A DNA stretch of 64,000 bases from DALYLB01 sp964468345 (GTDB lineage: Bacteria > Acidobacteriota > Blastocatellia > RBC074), in the NCBI GenBank assembly GCA_964468345.1, contig CAYXVZ010000001.1, forward strand, positions 186,001-250,000. Direction: 5' to 3'. Both the position numbers and the translations under genes were made by a program. This document shows positions 53,914-63,402 of this stretch, one piece after another. The notes under the pieces are model-generated. The model had not been told where the DNA came from. It searched no databases and was given only the letters and a program-made list of their open reading frames with translations. Numbering within the stretch: position 1 is the first letter of the stretch; every line of letters starts with the position of its first letter.

Positions 53914-54533
53914 AGATTCGAACGCTGCAATCGAGCGACTTGCCGGCCGTGGCGAAGATTCATATGCGGGCCTTCACCGACAGCGCGCTGACTTCGATGG
54001 GCGCCGAAGCCGTTCGCCGGTATTACGAATGGCAATTGACCGGTCCGCATGAAGTGGCTGCGCTCGGCGCGGAGATCGATGACCGCCTGGCGGGCTTTTG
54101 TTTTGGAGGCCTGTTCCGCGGCGCAATGGCGGGGTTCCTCCAACAGAATCGCGCCTACCTTGCGCTCCGCGTTGCGACGCATCCGTGGCTTGCGCTCAAC
54201 CCGATTTTTCGTGATCGATTGTTCTCCGGCGTGAAAGTGCTCCGCAGATTCCCGCAACCGATTGCAACAATGGCGATGCCTTCGCCCAAAGATAAAAAAA
54301 AGCCGTTCGGCATTCTGGCCATCTCGGTCAACCCGGATTTTCAGGGCAAAGGAGTTGGCAAACTGCTGATGAATGCCGCGGAGGAGGTTGCAATCGAGCG
54401 CGGTTTTGAACGAATGCAATTATCGGTCAATCCTGCCAATCAACAGGCAATCGGATTTTATCTCGGCCTCGGCTGGGTCAAGATTCCAATCGATGGCCCC
54501 TGGACCGGGGAAATGAGCAAGCCGCTGATATGA
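53910..54533 (+). CDS. GNAT-family N-acyltransferase
   Basis: The 207-residue product has the GNAT core: KIRTLQSSDLPAVAKIHMRA at the start, then GILAISVNPDFQGKGVGKLL (the Q-x-x-G-x-G/A acetyl-CoA loop, QGKGVG), LMNAAEEVAIERGFERMQLS and VNPANQQAIGFYLGLGWVKI. It has 4-base overlaps with the genes on both sides (52498 and 54530). It likely N-acylates an amino sugar of the polysaccharide with the acyl-CoA made by the CapK-like neighbour. The donor and acceptor are not shown. Confidence 0.88.
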   Translation: MKIRTLQSSDLPAVAKIHMRAFTDSALTSMGAEAVRRYYEWQLTGPHEVAALGAEIDDRLAGFCFGGLFRGAMAGFLQQNRAYLALRVATHPWLALNPIFRDRLFSGVKVLRRFPQPIATMAMPSPKDKKKPFGILAISVNPDFQGKGVGKLLMNAAEEVAIERGFERMQLSVNPANQQAIGFYLGLGWVKIPIDGPWTGEMSKPLI

Positions 54534-55603
54534 CAACAGAAATCTCGCAACAATCCACCTCGCTTCCCAAAGTCTCCATCATTATTCCCTGCCGGAATGA
54601 ACGGCATACGATCGTTGAGTGCCTGGATTCGATTCTGGCCAGCGATTATCCGAGAGAACTGCTGGAAATTCTTGTGGCCGACGGCATGAGCGATGACGGA
54701 ACTCGCCCGCTGCTGGAAGAGTATTCGCGCGAGCATCCCGGGGTTCGCGTGATCGACAATCCACAGAAAATCGTTTCCCCTGGATTGAATCGCGCGATCC
54801 TAGCGGCTTCGGGCGAAATCATCGTGCGCATCGATGCGCATTCGGAATATGCGCGCGATTACATTCGCCAATGCGTTGAAGTCATGCGCGAAACCGGAGC
54901 CGACAACGTCGGTGGCGCCTGGCGCACGCGCGCGCATGGTTATCTGCCACAGGCGATCGCGTTGGCCTTTCATTCCCCTTTCGCCGCGGGCGGCGCGCGT
55001 TCCCGCGATGTCAATTTCTCGGGCGATGTCGACACGGTCATTTATGGGTGCTGGCGCAGGGAAAAGCTGATCGAACTGGGAATGTTCGATGAAGAGCTGG
55101 TTCGCAATCAGGACGATGAACTCAATCTGCGCATCACGCGCGGCGGCGGCAGAATTCGCCAATCGCCGCGAATTCTCTCGTGGTACCAGCCCCGCCCCTC
55201 GATCGGCGCGCTCGCGCGGCAATATTCTCAATATGGCTATTGGAAAGTGCGCGTCATCCAAAAGCACAAACTGCCGGCGTCGATCCGGCATCTGGTTCCA
55301 GGGGCCTTTGTCGGCTCCCTGCTCGGATTATGCCTGCCGGCCCTCTTCTTTCCGCCGGCCCGCTGGCTTTTCCTCGGGATCCTTTCGTTCTATCTCTTCG
55401 CCAACCTGAGCGCGACTGTGCTGACCTGTCGCAAACCCTCCGACTTTAAATTCCTGCCTGTTCTTCCGCTGGTTTTTGCGGCCTACCATTTTGGCTATGG
55501 CTATGGATTTCTTCGCGGCGTGATCGATTTCCTGCTGTTGCGGCGGGGCGGCGGCGAGGCCTTCAAATCCCTCACCCGCGGCGAGAAGCCGTCCATACAA
55601 TAA
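54530..55603 (+). CDS. Family 2 glycosyltransferase, ExoA-like, membrane-anchored
   Basis: The 357-residue product begins PKVSIIIPCRNERHTIVECL, with LEILVADGMSDDGTRPLLEE, PGLNRAILAASGEIIVRIDA and HSEYARDYIRQCVEVM. RIDAHSEY holds the DxD-like metal site of the ExoA/succinoglycan group. ELVRNQDDELNLRITRGGGR gives the late ED motif. The C-terminal third has two or three membrane helices (GSLLGLCLPALFFPPARWLF and LGILSFYLFANLSATVL). It is the last gene of the locus; the following spacer holds the 55647 fold-back. Confidence 0.92.
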   Translation: MTTEISQQSTSLPKVSIIIPCRNERHTIVECLDSILASDYPRELLEILVADGMSDDGTRPLLEEYSREHPGVRVIDNPQKIVSPGLNRAILAASGEIIVRIDAHSEYARDYIRQCVEVMRETGADNVGGAWRTRAHGYLPQAIALAFHSPFAAGGARSRDVNFSGDVDTVIYGCWRREKLIELGMFDEELVRNQDDELNLRITRGGGRIRQSPRILSWYQPRPSIGALARQYSQYGYWKVRVIQKHKLPASIRHLVPGAFVGSLLGLCLPALFFPPARWLFLGILSFYLFANLSATVLTCRKPSDFKFLPVLPLVFAAYHFGYGYGFLRGVIDFLLLRRGGGEAFKSLTRGEKPSIQ

Positions 55604-55646
55604 TTTCCGCAAGGCTCATTTCCAAAGCAGGCGATGCAGGAATGAT

Positions 55647-55814
55647 TTAAACCACGAAGAAACGAAGAGCACGAATAAGTGGAAGAAGATCGGATGCTCC
55701 GCCTTTCTTCGTCCTACAAACCCGAAAAACCTTATTTTCAGCACGTTTCTTTCGTACTTCTCTTCGTTCCAGTGTTGCGGCACCACCGCTTCGTGGTCTT
55801 GGTTTCCTCGTGGT
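55647..55814. repeat. Large fold-back spacer with word shared with 43722
   Basis: TTAAACCACGAAGAAACGAAGAGCA-type word at 55647-55671 (one base different from 43722-43746). The right side (55742-55767 and 55790-55814) carries the reverse complements of the same words (TTCGTGGT, TTCTCTTCGTT, TTTCCTCGTGGT). Between convergent genes (55603 plus, 55831 minus) it would make long imperfect hairpins in both transcripts and may terminate both. Confidence 0.8.
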
Positions 55815-55830
55815 GAACCCACATCCTGGG

Positions 55831-56844
55831 TTAAGGATTGCGATAGGAAAAGACGATTCCTTTTTCGCTGCAACGATCTGCATTGTCCGAACCGGTGCAG
55901 ATATGAATCGACACGGACTCGCCCAGGCTCAACGGCAGTTGGGGAACAATAAAATTGATCTGATCGACGCCCACCAATCCCGGCGCGCGCCCCGCGAAAA
56001 GCAATCCGGTGCGAATTCGGCCACTGCCATTGAAAAATCGATATTCGACAAATGTCAGATAGCCGGTCGCCCAAGGCGGATTCGGCGGGATGGTGCCTTC
56101 GGGCTCGTGGTCCGAGATTTTTCCAAGGCCTGTGATCTGCGCAATCAGCGTTTGACCCGGCGCAACCGCCGCGGGCGTTTGCCAGTTCGGGAACGCCACG
56201 ATGCCGGGAGTGAAATATTCCGGCGCGTGCGAATTCACTTTCAATTTGAAGGTATTCGAACTGTATTTCGTCACGCCATCGCGCGCGACCTGCAAGATGA
56301 TGAATTCGTATTCCCTGCCCTCGAAGTTCGCAAAACGGCCATAGCCATCGCCTTCTTCTTCACTGATCGGACGGTAATAAAACATCGGCACCTGAAAATT
56401 GATTTGGTTGGGGCCGACGTATAGCAGCGGCGCCGCGCGCCAACCGCATCGATTTCGCGATCCCGATATCATTCCATCCCAATCCGCGGCCCGCCAGAGC
56501 ACCTGCACCCGGCCCAGAACGCGCGAAAGCGGCGTGGTCGTCGCGATATGTTCTTCTCCCGTTTCAGCGAAACGCGTTCCCCAGACAACGGCCAATCCGC
56601 CCGGCGCAATGCGATTGCTGTAATTCGCCGCATTGGTGACGGCTCCCAGGGTCGGGCGAATCGCGCTGCTTCCCTTTCTGATTTCCACGCATGACTCAGT
56701 GCCATCAAGGAGGAACTCGTTCAACCGACCCAGGTTCGCTTCCATCGGGGATTGCGTTCCTTTTTTCGAGGCGGGCTTCGCGACAAGGCAGGGGCATAAA
56801 CAGATGGTGATCGACAAGATCAGGAACAATCGGAAACGTGCCAT
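55831..56844 (-). CDS. Secreted TIGR03437-type (Solibacter C-terminal domain) protein
   Basis: The 337-residue product has a signal peptide (MARFRLFLILSITICLCPCL). Two similar modules follow. The first (about 68-200) has VTNAANYSNRIAPGGLAVVW, then a core LLYVGPNQINFQVPMFYYRP. The second (about 200-330) has FTPGIVAFPNWQTPAAVAPG and the core GLVGVDQINFIVPQLPLSLG. The APG...VGxxQINFxVP pattern is the TIGR03437 signature, abundant in Acidobacteriota and of unknown function. It is probably a secreted or surface binding protein. It is the last gene of a minus-strand set with the serine hydrolase and ThuA protein (39 bases to the hydrolase). Confidence 0.85.
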   Translation of the reverse strand: MARFRLFLILSITICLCPCLVAKPASKKGTQSPMEANLGRLNEFLLDGTESCVEIRKGSSAIRPTLGAVTNAANYSNRIAPGGLAVVWGTRFAETGEEHIATTTPLSRVLGRVQVLWRAADWDGMISGSRNRCGWRAAPLLYVGPNQINFQVPMFYYRPISEEEGDGYGRFANFEGREYEFIILQVARDGVTKYSSNTFKLKVNSHAPEYFTPGIVAFPNWQTPAAVAPGQTLIAQITGLGKISDHEPEGTIPPNPPWATGYLTFVEYRFFNGSGRIRTGLLFAGRAPGLVGVDQINFIVPQLPLSLGESVSIHICTGSDNADRCSEKGIVFSYRNP

Positions 56845-56883
56845 GATTCCTCCCGGTTCGTATTGCCTGCAACGATAAGAGAC

Positions 56884-58137
56884 TCACTCCAAAACCGATG
56901 CGGACGCCATCGCGATAAATGCGCTGATCTCATCCGCCATATCGCCGTCGTTGCTGATTCGCTGCAACAGGATGATGCCGATGAGTTCTTTCTGCGGGTC
57001 GACAAATCCATAGGTTCGATACAATCCGCCGTGGCCAAAGGTGCCGATTGAATTCAGGCGGAACATTCCGTCGACGGAACGGACCACGCTCCATCCCAGG
57101 CCGAATCCCATGCCGGGAGAAAAACCCGCCTTCAGATCGCCCGTCTGCAGCGTCGTCATCAGATTCACGGACGCTTTTGAGAGCACACGCTTTCCGCCCA
57201 GGCTGCCGCCGTTGAGCATCATCTGATAAAAGCGAAACAGGTCCTGTGCGGTCGTATAGAGCCCGGCTTCCGGAGCGGAATATTTTGCGCCTTTGTGATA
57301 GAAATCCATGTCCGCGCGAGCGAGCGTGGAACCGTCGTACCGATAGATGACCGCGACCCGATTCTGTTTCTCTTCCGGCAAAAAGAAATGACTGTCCATC
57401 ATTTCCAGCGGGATGAAAATCCGCTCGGCCAGAAATTCCTCGTAGCTCTTTCCAGAAACGACCTCGATGATGCGGCCCAGGGTCGCAATTCCCATGTTGC
57501 TGTAGCCCCATTGCGTTCCCGGTTCGAATTCAAGCGGCCGCTGCGGAAAAAGCTCGACCGCTTCGGCCAATGTACGATCGCGCTTATCGAAAAGATCCTT
57601 GATCGGCTCTGGATATCCGCTCCCCATCCCCGATGTATGGGTCATCAGATCGCGAATCGTGATCGGCCGTTTCGGATTCCGGATCTCCTGCAGATCGCCC
57701 TCTTCGCTTTTGGTCATCAGCTTGATTTTCGCAAAAGCCGGAAGGTATTTCTGCACAGGGTCTGTGAGGGCGAGCAGGCCGTCTTCCATCAAGATTATGA
57801 TGCCGACCGCGGTAATCGGCTTGGTCATCGAGGCAACCTGGAAGATCGAATCGATCTTCATCGGGGTTTGGGCTTCGCTATCCTGGTTGCCGGCGGCAGT
57901 GAGGCTTACCACCTGGCCGCGATGCGCCACCAGGCTTACGATGCCGGCCGCGCGCCCGCGATCCACAAAGGATTTCATTCGCTGGTTGATCAATCCCAGC
58001 CGGGCGGGATCAATTGCCCGCCCTTTCGTAGGCGGCGCCGGGGTTTTCTTCAGCGGCGGCTTGGCAGTCTGCGCCTGCCCCGAAGAAGCGCACAAGAGCG
58101 ACCAAACCAGTATCGACAACAAAAGGTTTCGAATCAT
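56884..58137 (-). CDS. Class C beta-lactamase-like serine hydrolase
   Basis: The 417-residue product has a signal peptide (MIRNLLLSILVWSLLCASSG). The catalytic S-x-x-K is S103-M-T-K106 (FQVASMTKPITAVGIIILME), the Y-x-N is WGYSNMGIATLGRIIE, and the third box is HGG (FGHGGLYRTYGFVDPQKE). LMTHTSGMGSGYP is also usual for the family. It belongs to esterase/DD-peptidase-like class C proteins rather than a proven antibiotic-resistance enzyme. The start at 58137 is chosen for the signal peptide; an upstream ATG at 58221 would lie in thuA. Its ATG overlaps the thuA stop by 4 bases. Confidence 0.92.
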   Translation of the reverse strand: MIRNLLLSILVWSLLCASSGQAQTAKPPLKKTPAPPTKGRAIDPARLGLINQRMKSFVDRGRAAGIVSLVAHRGQVVSLTAAGNQDSEAQTPMKIDSIFQVASMTKPITAVGIIILMEDGLLALTDPVQKYLPAFAKIKLMTKSEEGDLQEIRNPKRPITIRDLMTHTSGMGSGYPEPIKDLFDKRDRTLAEAVELFPQRPLEFEPGTQWGYSNMGIATLGRIIEVVSGKSYEEFLAERIFIPLEMMDSHFFLPEEKQNRVAVIYRYDGSTLARADMDFYHKGAKYSAPEAGLYTTAQDLFRFYQMMLNGGSLGGKRVLSKASVNLMTTLQTGDLKAGFSPGMGFGLGWSVVRSVDGMFRLNSIGTFGHGGLYRTYGFVDPQKELIGIILLQRISNDGDMADEISAFIAMASASVLE

Positions 58138-59015
58138 TGCGTCTTTCTTATTCCATGATATTTGACATTGATCTCGATCTTGCCGTCCCATTTTTTCGGC
58201 ACCGGGCGGCCCAAACCCCAATGAATACCGTTGACGACGAGACGTTGAACGGAATCGACCCTAAAATCATCGGGATGCCCGAGTGTCGTCATAAACACCC
58301 GGCCCCCGCGTTTATTCTTCCACGTCCACGCAACCGGGTTATCGAGCGCTTGCGGCCGGTTGGGACGCAATTCGGGATTCACCGCGTGGCCAATCAGCAG
58401 TTGTTTCGCATTCGCGGGCGGATAGTCCGGCAATACGTGATAAAGCCATGAAGGAACGTGAAAACTTTTGTCCACGCCGGTCAAGATCGGATCGTTTTCC
58501 GCCCCCGGCGCGATGCCCACATCGGTGCTCGATGTATGCCCATAATGATAATGGCCACCGCCCCAGCCCGGCGGCCCTCCCAGATAATCCACGGCAAAGC
58601 GATTCCAGGCCTCCAACTCATGGCCCTTGGGATAATTGAATGCGTGCGTCGTGGTGCGAAAGGCAACAACAGGCTTGCCGGCATCCAGGTATTTCCGCAG
58701 ATGCTCGACCTGTTCTTTCGGCAGCCTTCGCCAGCGCAAAAACAGCACCGCCAGATCGGCTTTGTCTAACGCTTCCATGCCCGGCAGATCCTCTTCTCCG
58801 TTTTCATCCGGGACTGACTTCAGCACCGTGACCTGCATTCCGTATCGTTTCGCCAGCATGCCGGCCATGGCGGGCATCGTTTCCTCAGAACTGTATTCGT
58901 GATCGCCCGTCACAAACACAACGTGGGGAGCCCGCGCGGCCGGCCCGGCCTGCGAGATGCAAAGAATTCCCAGCGACATGACCACGCAAGAAATGAGCAG
59001 ATGTCTGATCTTCAT
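58134..59015 (-). CDS. ThuA-domain secreted protein
   Basis: The 293-residue product has a signal peptide (MKIRHLLISCVVMSLGILCI). A ThuA/GATase1-like domain follows: APHVVFVTGDHEYSSEETMP, LDKADLAVLFLRWRRLPKEQ and VEHLRKYLDAGKPVVAFRTT, then THAFNYPKGHELEAWNRFAV. YLGGPPGWGGGHYHYGHTSS, a His-rich patch, and VAWTWKNKRGGRVFMTTLGH follow. ThuA proteins are linked to trehalose or other sugar use, often with oxidoreductases, and their biochemical role is unclear. It heads the minus-strand operon with a serine hydrolase and TIGR03437 protein. Confidence 0.92.
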   Translation of the reverse strand: MKIRHLLISCVVMSLGILCISQAGPAARAPHVVFVTGDHEYSSEETMPAMAGMLAKRYGMQVTVLKSVPDENGEEDLPGMEALDKADLAVLFLRWRRLPKEQVEHLRKYLDAGKPVVAFRTTTHAFNYPKGHELEAWNRFAVDYLGGPPGWGGGHYHYGHTSSTDVGIAPGAENDPILTGVDKSFHVPSWLYHVLPDYPPANAKQLLIGHAVNPELRPNRPQALDNPVAWTWKNKRGGRVFMTTLGHPDDFRVDSVQRLVVNGIHWGLGRPVPKKWDGKIEINVKYHGIRKTQ

Positions 59016-59102
59016 AGGTCGGAAGCTTCCTTTTTCAGCGTTGGATGCCGACAGTGTAGGCCAGAAATGGGAAATGCGTAAAGGGTAATGAAGACAAGGG
59101 TC

Positions 59103-59131
59103 TTGACGATTTTATAATCCTGTGGGACTAT
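59103..59131 (+). promoter_or_regulatory. Candidate promoter of tRNA-Cys
   Basis: TTGACG (59103-59108) and GACTAT (59126-59131) are 17 bases apart, about 65 bases upstream of the tRNA. Confidence 0.45.
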
Positions 59132-59196
59132 ACCGGTTGCTTCGCCGGACATATGTGCGATGCAATTTGTTTTCATTCCTTGAAATGCTCGAAAAT

Positions 59197-59271
<75 letters not shown>

Positions 59272-59797
59272 TATTTCCCCTTGTCCATCCCGGCACTCTC
59301 GATCCATACCGCCTTGTCAAATTCTCTTCCTAACATCAATCGGTGAAGCTGCGGAGACTCGCTCGTTTCGCCGTTAAATTGTTTGACATCTCTTCATAGA
59401 AAAAACTATTCTGGCAATTACGCTGGCTTATCCGAGTTTTCCTGATTCTGGCCTGATAGATAAAGACCAGCAGCCCGTGAAATGTCTGGGAAACACTCAC
59501 GCGCCAAAGTCAGCGATGGATTGCCTCAATTACCGTAAAGTTCAGCCTGAATAAGGAAGATTTCAACGATGTATTTAATCGCTCTTCTTTGTCTCTATAC
59601 GGAATATGGTGACTCTGCGAATCGCGTACCGGCTGATTAAAATCGCCGTTCGAGAAGGTTGAAACCCGCTCCGCAATTATGACGACGATTTGAAAGCCTG
59701 CGAATATTGACCTTACCTCTAGGCATTTTTGCCGACGAGCCCCTCGGATGCCCGGTAGCTGCCCTATCCATCAAGTGTTGCTCTTGGGAGGCCACAA
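59272..59797. other. 526-base spacer before the CHAT gene set
   Basis: It holds the promoter-like pair at 59383-59412. No coding frame, RNA fold or repeat that I can support was found in the rest. The long distance to the first gene (about 380 bases) suggests either a long leader or a second promoter nearer 59700. Confidence 0.35.
59383..59412 (+). promoter_or_regulatory. Candidate promoter upstream of the CHAT gene set
   Basis: A perfect TTGACA (59383-59388) and TATTCT (59407-59412) are separated by 18 bases, a good sigma-70-like pair. Confidence 0.45.
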
Positions 59798-60442
59798 ATG
59801 AAATGTCCATCGTTGATCAGAATTCTGGAATGTTTACATGGGCAGTTGCCTGCGCAGGAATGCTCCGATGTGCTTCGGCATGTGTCGTTTGAATGCCTCA
59901 ACTGCCGGGAAAACTATCGCTGGCTGGAAGAATCCCTTCAGCTCGCTTCCGAGGACCACTCCTGCGAGTATGCGGAAGAAACCATTCGCCATGTCCTTTC
60001 TTTTTTCAAAGATCGTCCCGGAAATTACAAACGGCCGATATCCCAACTTTTTGCGCAGTTGATTTTTGACAGTTTCAGTTCGCATCAACTGGTGGGGCTT
60101 CGTACCGGATTCGAATCCATCGCGACCGCCACTGAACGGCAAATGCTTTTCCGATTCGAAGGCTATGACATCGATATCAGATTTGAAAAGAATGAGGGGG
60201 ACGATGACGAAGAACTGATCGGACAGATCCTGTCATCGGATCCTCCAATGGGCGGGCTGCCGAATTTAAAAACACTTCTGTACAAGGGCGAAAGCGAGAT
60301 CGACCAGACCCAAACGGATGGGCGGGGAATCTTTAAATTTGAACAGGTGCCCGCAGGAAATTACAGTATCAAAATCATCGTCCCGGAAGGGGAGCTGAAC
60401 ATTTTCGAGATCGCCACTATCCGTTCCGACAGGAACAGCTGA
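59798..60442 (+). CDS. Small Cys-rich zinc-finger/anti-sigma-like protein with carboxypeptidase-regulatory-like end
   Basis: The 214-residue product has cysteines at 3, 12, 22, 33 and 36; H28-x4-C33-x2-C36 resembles a loosened zf-HC2/anti-sigma zinc module. The middle (about 55-130) is soluble and unassigned. The C-terminus (about 155-200: GLPNLKTLLYKGESEIDQTQ, TDGRGIFKFEQVPAGNYSIK) is a carboxypeptidase-regulatory-like beta sandwich. There is no membrane segment. The ribosome site is GGGAG, 10 bases before ATG. It precedes the TPR-CHAT gene by 53 bases. In other bacteria CHAT proteases sit with small partner proteins, so it may be the substrate or regulator; that is inference. I do not recognise the exact family. 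Confidence 0.65.
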   Translation: MKCPSLIRILECLHGQLPAQECSDVLRHVSFECLNCRENYRWLEESLQLASEDHSCEYAEETIRHVLSFFKDRPGNYKRPISQLFAQLIFDSFSSHQLVGLRTGFESIATATERQMLFRFEGYDIDIRFEKNEGDDDEELIGQILSSDPPMGGLPNLKTLLYKGESEIDQTQTDGRGIFKFEQVPAGNYSIKIIVPEGELNIFEIATIRSDRNS

Positions 60443-60495
60443 CCGACGAGCGAACGGTACTATGTGAATCACTTCGTAATTAATTGGGAATTGTG

Positions 60496-63375
60496 ATGGA
60501 GCAGAAAGATTTTCTGCAAGACCTGATGCACGCGAACGAGACTGGCGTTCTCGATAGCCGGTTGTCCGGAGGCCCTGTTATTCTTGATTGGCAGCTGGTC
60601 GAATCCCTAAAAAAGAACGTCGATTTTTATATTCGCTCAGACCCCCGCGAAGCCCTGCGATGGGCTGAACTGACCTACCAAATTTCCACCCGAATCGAAG
60701 ATCCCAATGCCAGGGCGCTCGGATTGCGTGCCAAGGGACAGGCCGTTCATGCCGTCGGCCGATATGCGGAAGCCGTCGATTTTTACCAACAAGCCCGCTC
60801 GGTCTATCAATCTCATGGACAAGCCGTGGAGGCGGGGCGCGTCGTGCGAGCAATGGTTGATGCCTTGATGTATCTTGGCAGATATGAAGAAGCCCTATCG
60901 CATGCGGCCGAAGCGCGGCAAACCTTTGAGTTGAACGATGAATTCCTGCTGGCGGCGCAACTGGAAACCAACGTCGGCAATATTTATCACCGTCTTGACC
61001 AATACCATCAGGCGCTGGGTTGTTATGAGCGCGCGGGAAAAGTCTTTGCCTCGATCGGCGACTTGACCGCACAAGCCGTAATCGCATTCAATTGCGCCAA
61101 TATATATTCGAACCTGGATGATTTCCGCCTGTCGCAAATCCTCTATGAAAAAGCGGAGTCGCTTTATTCCGGACAGAAAATGGTATTGGCCGCCACACAG
61201 GTCAGATACAGCCTCGGATATCTCCATTTTTTAAAAGGCGAATATCATCAGGCCATGCACGTCCTGACGAATGTGCGGAATGAAGTGGTGCAGTTGGACG
61301 ACACTCAGACAGAGGCGCTGTGTGAACTGGATCTTGCGGAAATTTACTTGCAATTAAATGCGCAATCCGAGGCGGCAGAGTTAGCCCGAACAGCCCGTGA
61401 AAAATTTCAGCGACTGGAAATGAGCTACGAGGCGGCGAAGGCGCTGATGTTTCAGGGAATCGCCCTGCTGCAACAATCGCGGCTGTCTGAAGCGGAAGAA
61501 AGCCTGCACCTGGCGCAACAGGAGTTCGATCGAGAAGGCAATCAGGTTCATCTGGGCCTGATCCGTCTGTATCTTGCGGATCTCGCGCTGCGACGAAATG
61601 ATGGTGAGGCGGCCCTCGAACACTCGGAACAGGCGCGATTGCACTTTTCACAACAAAAGCTGAAATCAAAAACCTGCTATGCCCAGTTCATCTCAGCCCG
61701 GGCGCTGAAAAGGATCGGCCAGACCGATCGCGCCAGGGCGCTGACGGAATCGATTCTGAAAGACTGCGAAGATCTGGAAGTCCCCTGGCTGAAATATCAA
61801 ATTCACGATTTGCTCGGCGATCTGCGGATCGAGACCGGAGACCTCACCGGCGGTCATGATGCATATGCGCAATCGGTGCAATTCATTGAAAGGATTCGCG
61901 CCCTGATCAGAGTCGATGAGTTTCGCGGCGCATTTTTCAAGGACAAGCTCCGCGTCTATGAAAAACTCATTCGGTTGTGCCTCGAACAGGGTGATGCGGA
62001 GGGAAAAGAACAGGCCTTTTTTTACTTTGAAAGCTGCAAAGCGCGAACGCTGGTGGATCTGCTGATCAACGAACTGGAATTTTTTCCTACGGATCAAGAT
62101 ACAGGGCAAACCGAGCTCTATCAGGAATGGTGCCGCCTTCGGGAAGAATTGCACTGGTATGCCAATAAAATCTCTCAATCAGAAAGGGGCACCGGCAGCC
62201 GCATCTTCGAGATTGAAGAAAAGCTGCAGGATGAAATCAGAAAACGGGAGCGCGCGCTGGCGAGTCTGGTGCGCCGGGCCCAGATCGAAGCCCCGAATTT
62301 TTTCTGGCTGCAAAATCCCACCGGTCTATCGATCCAGGAGCTTTACGATACCCTGGCTGAAGATGAAGCGCTGATCGAGTATTACCTCGATGGCAATGGC
62401 TTGAAAATCTTCCTTGTCCAGAATCGCGAGTTGCAAATCCTGGAAAGTCCCTGCTCCCGGAAGGAGCTCAAGGGCCTGGTTTCCGAGCTGAAATTCCATA
62501 TTGAAAAGTTTCAATATGGTTCCGCATATATATCCGCCTATCAGCAGAGCCTGTTCCACAATATGCAGGAATGCCTGCGCTTGCTCAACCACGCGCTGTT
62601 CGAGCCGGTCGCCGGACTGGTCGCAGGCAAGAAACTGATCTTCATTCCATTCGACTTGCTTCACCAGGTGCCGTTTCAGGCTTTATACGATGGCGAGTCC
62701 TATGTGTTGGATCGCCATGAAGTCACCTATGCGCCCAGTGCGCGCCTGCACGTGCTGACGTCGCGGCGCAGTCCCGAACGTAATGGCCCGCCGCGTCCCT
62801 TGTTCTTCGGCGTGCCGGACGATGCGGCGCCACAAATCGCGGATGAGGTCCAGACTTTGAGCCGGTTGTTTCCTGAAGCACGCACATTCATCGGCGAAGC
62901 CGCTTCCCCATCCGCGCTTTTGAAATCGTTACCGGACAGCGACCTCGTCCATATCGCCTCCCATGCAGTCTTTCGGCAGGACAACCCCATGTTTTCTTCA
63001 ATCCGGCTGACGGGAGCGTGGATCAATTTTTACGATATCTGCTCAATGCGCGTTCCCGGCTCGCTTGTGGTCTTGAGCGGATGTCACACCGGCGCGGGCA
63101 AAATTTCGGCCGGGGACGAACTGTTTGGGCTGATGCGAGGATTTCTCTATGCCGGCGCCTCTTCGCTGGTCCTGAGCCGGTGGGCCGTGGACGATCCGGC
63201 GACCTCCGAATTAATGAAGCTGTTTTATCAACGGCTGCGGCAAGGCGCCGAACTTCGCGTGGCCTTGCGAGAGGCGGCACTGGATTTGAAAAAGCAGTAC
63301 GAGCACCCTTATTATTGGGCGTCTTTTGTGCTCATTGGCCGCAATTTCCAGTATTACCGGGCCGATCAAATTTAG
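60496..63375 (+). CDS. TPR-CHAT protease
   Basis: The 959-residue product has tetratricopeptide repeats over about 55-460 (units such as ALGLRAKGQAVHAVGRYAEA, AAQLETNVGNIYHRLDQYHQ and ALGCYERAGKVFASIGDLTA). A helical linker (about 465-620) follows, then a CHAT domain (about 690-955). Key residues are H823 in LVHIASHAVFRQDNPM and C863 in VVLSGCHTGAGKISAGDE, the His-Cys pair of the caspase-like clan CD. ELFGLMRGFLYAGASSLVLS RWAVDD is also usual. Both catalytic residues are present, so it should be an active protease switched by TPR-bound partners. The start at 60496 is the first ATG; a TTG at 60484 would add four residues. Neighbours are a zinc-finger-like protein and a membrane protein. Confidence 0.93.
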   Translation: MEQKDFLQDLMHANETGVLDSRLSGGPVILDWQLVESLKKNVDFYIRSDPREALRWAELTYQISTRIEDPNARALGLRAKGQAVHAVGRYAEAVDFYQQARSVYQSHGQAVEAGRVVRAMVDALMYLGRYEEALSHAAEARQTFELNDEFLLAAQLETNVGNIYHRLDQYHQALGCYERAGKVFASIGDLTAQAVIAFNCANIYSNLDDFRLSQILYEKAESLYSGQKMVLAATQVRYSLGYLHFLKGEYHQAMHVLTNVRNEVVQLDDTQTEALCELDLAEIYLQLNAQSEAAELARTAREKFQRLEMSYEAAKALMFQGIALLQQSRLSEAEESLHLAQQEFDREGNQVHLGLIRLYLADLALRRNDGEAALEHSEQARLHFSQQKLKSKTCYAQFISARALKRIGQTDRARALTESILKDCEDLEVPWLKYQIHDLLGDLRIETGDLTGGHDAYAQSVQFIERIRALIRVDEFRGAFFKDKLRVYEKLIRLCLEQGDAEGKEQAFFYFESCKARTLVDLLINELEFFPTDQDTGQTELYQEWCRLREELHWYANKISQSERGTGSRIFEIEEKLQDEIRKRERALASLVRRAQIEAPNFFWLQNPTGLSIQELYDTLAEDEALIEYYLDGNGLKIFLVQNRELQILESPCSRKELKGLVSELKFHIEKFQYGSAYISAYQQSLFHNMQECLRLLNHALFEPVAGLVAGKKLIFIPFDLLHQVPFQALYDGESYVLDRHEVTYAPSARLHVLTSRRSPERNGPPRPLFFGVPDDAAPQIADEVQTLSRLFPEARTFIGEAASPSALLKSLPDSDLVHIASHAVFRQDNPMFSSIRLTGAWINFYDICSMRVPGSLVVLSGCHTGAGKISAGDELFGLMRGFLYAGASSLVLSRWAVDDPATSELMKLFYQRLRQGAELRVALREAALDLKKQYEHPYYWASFVLIGRNFQYYRADQI

Positions 63376-63402
63376 TTTGGGGACGACGCTCGCCAACTGC
63401 CC

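Noticed and set aside
56884..58137. Antibiotic-resistance beta-lactamase
   Set aside because: Motifs fit the wide class C esterase/DD-peptidase group; context (ThuA, TIGR03437 protein) does not suggest resistance.
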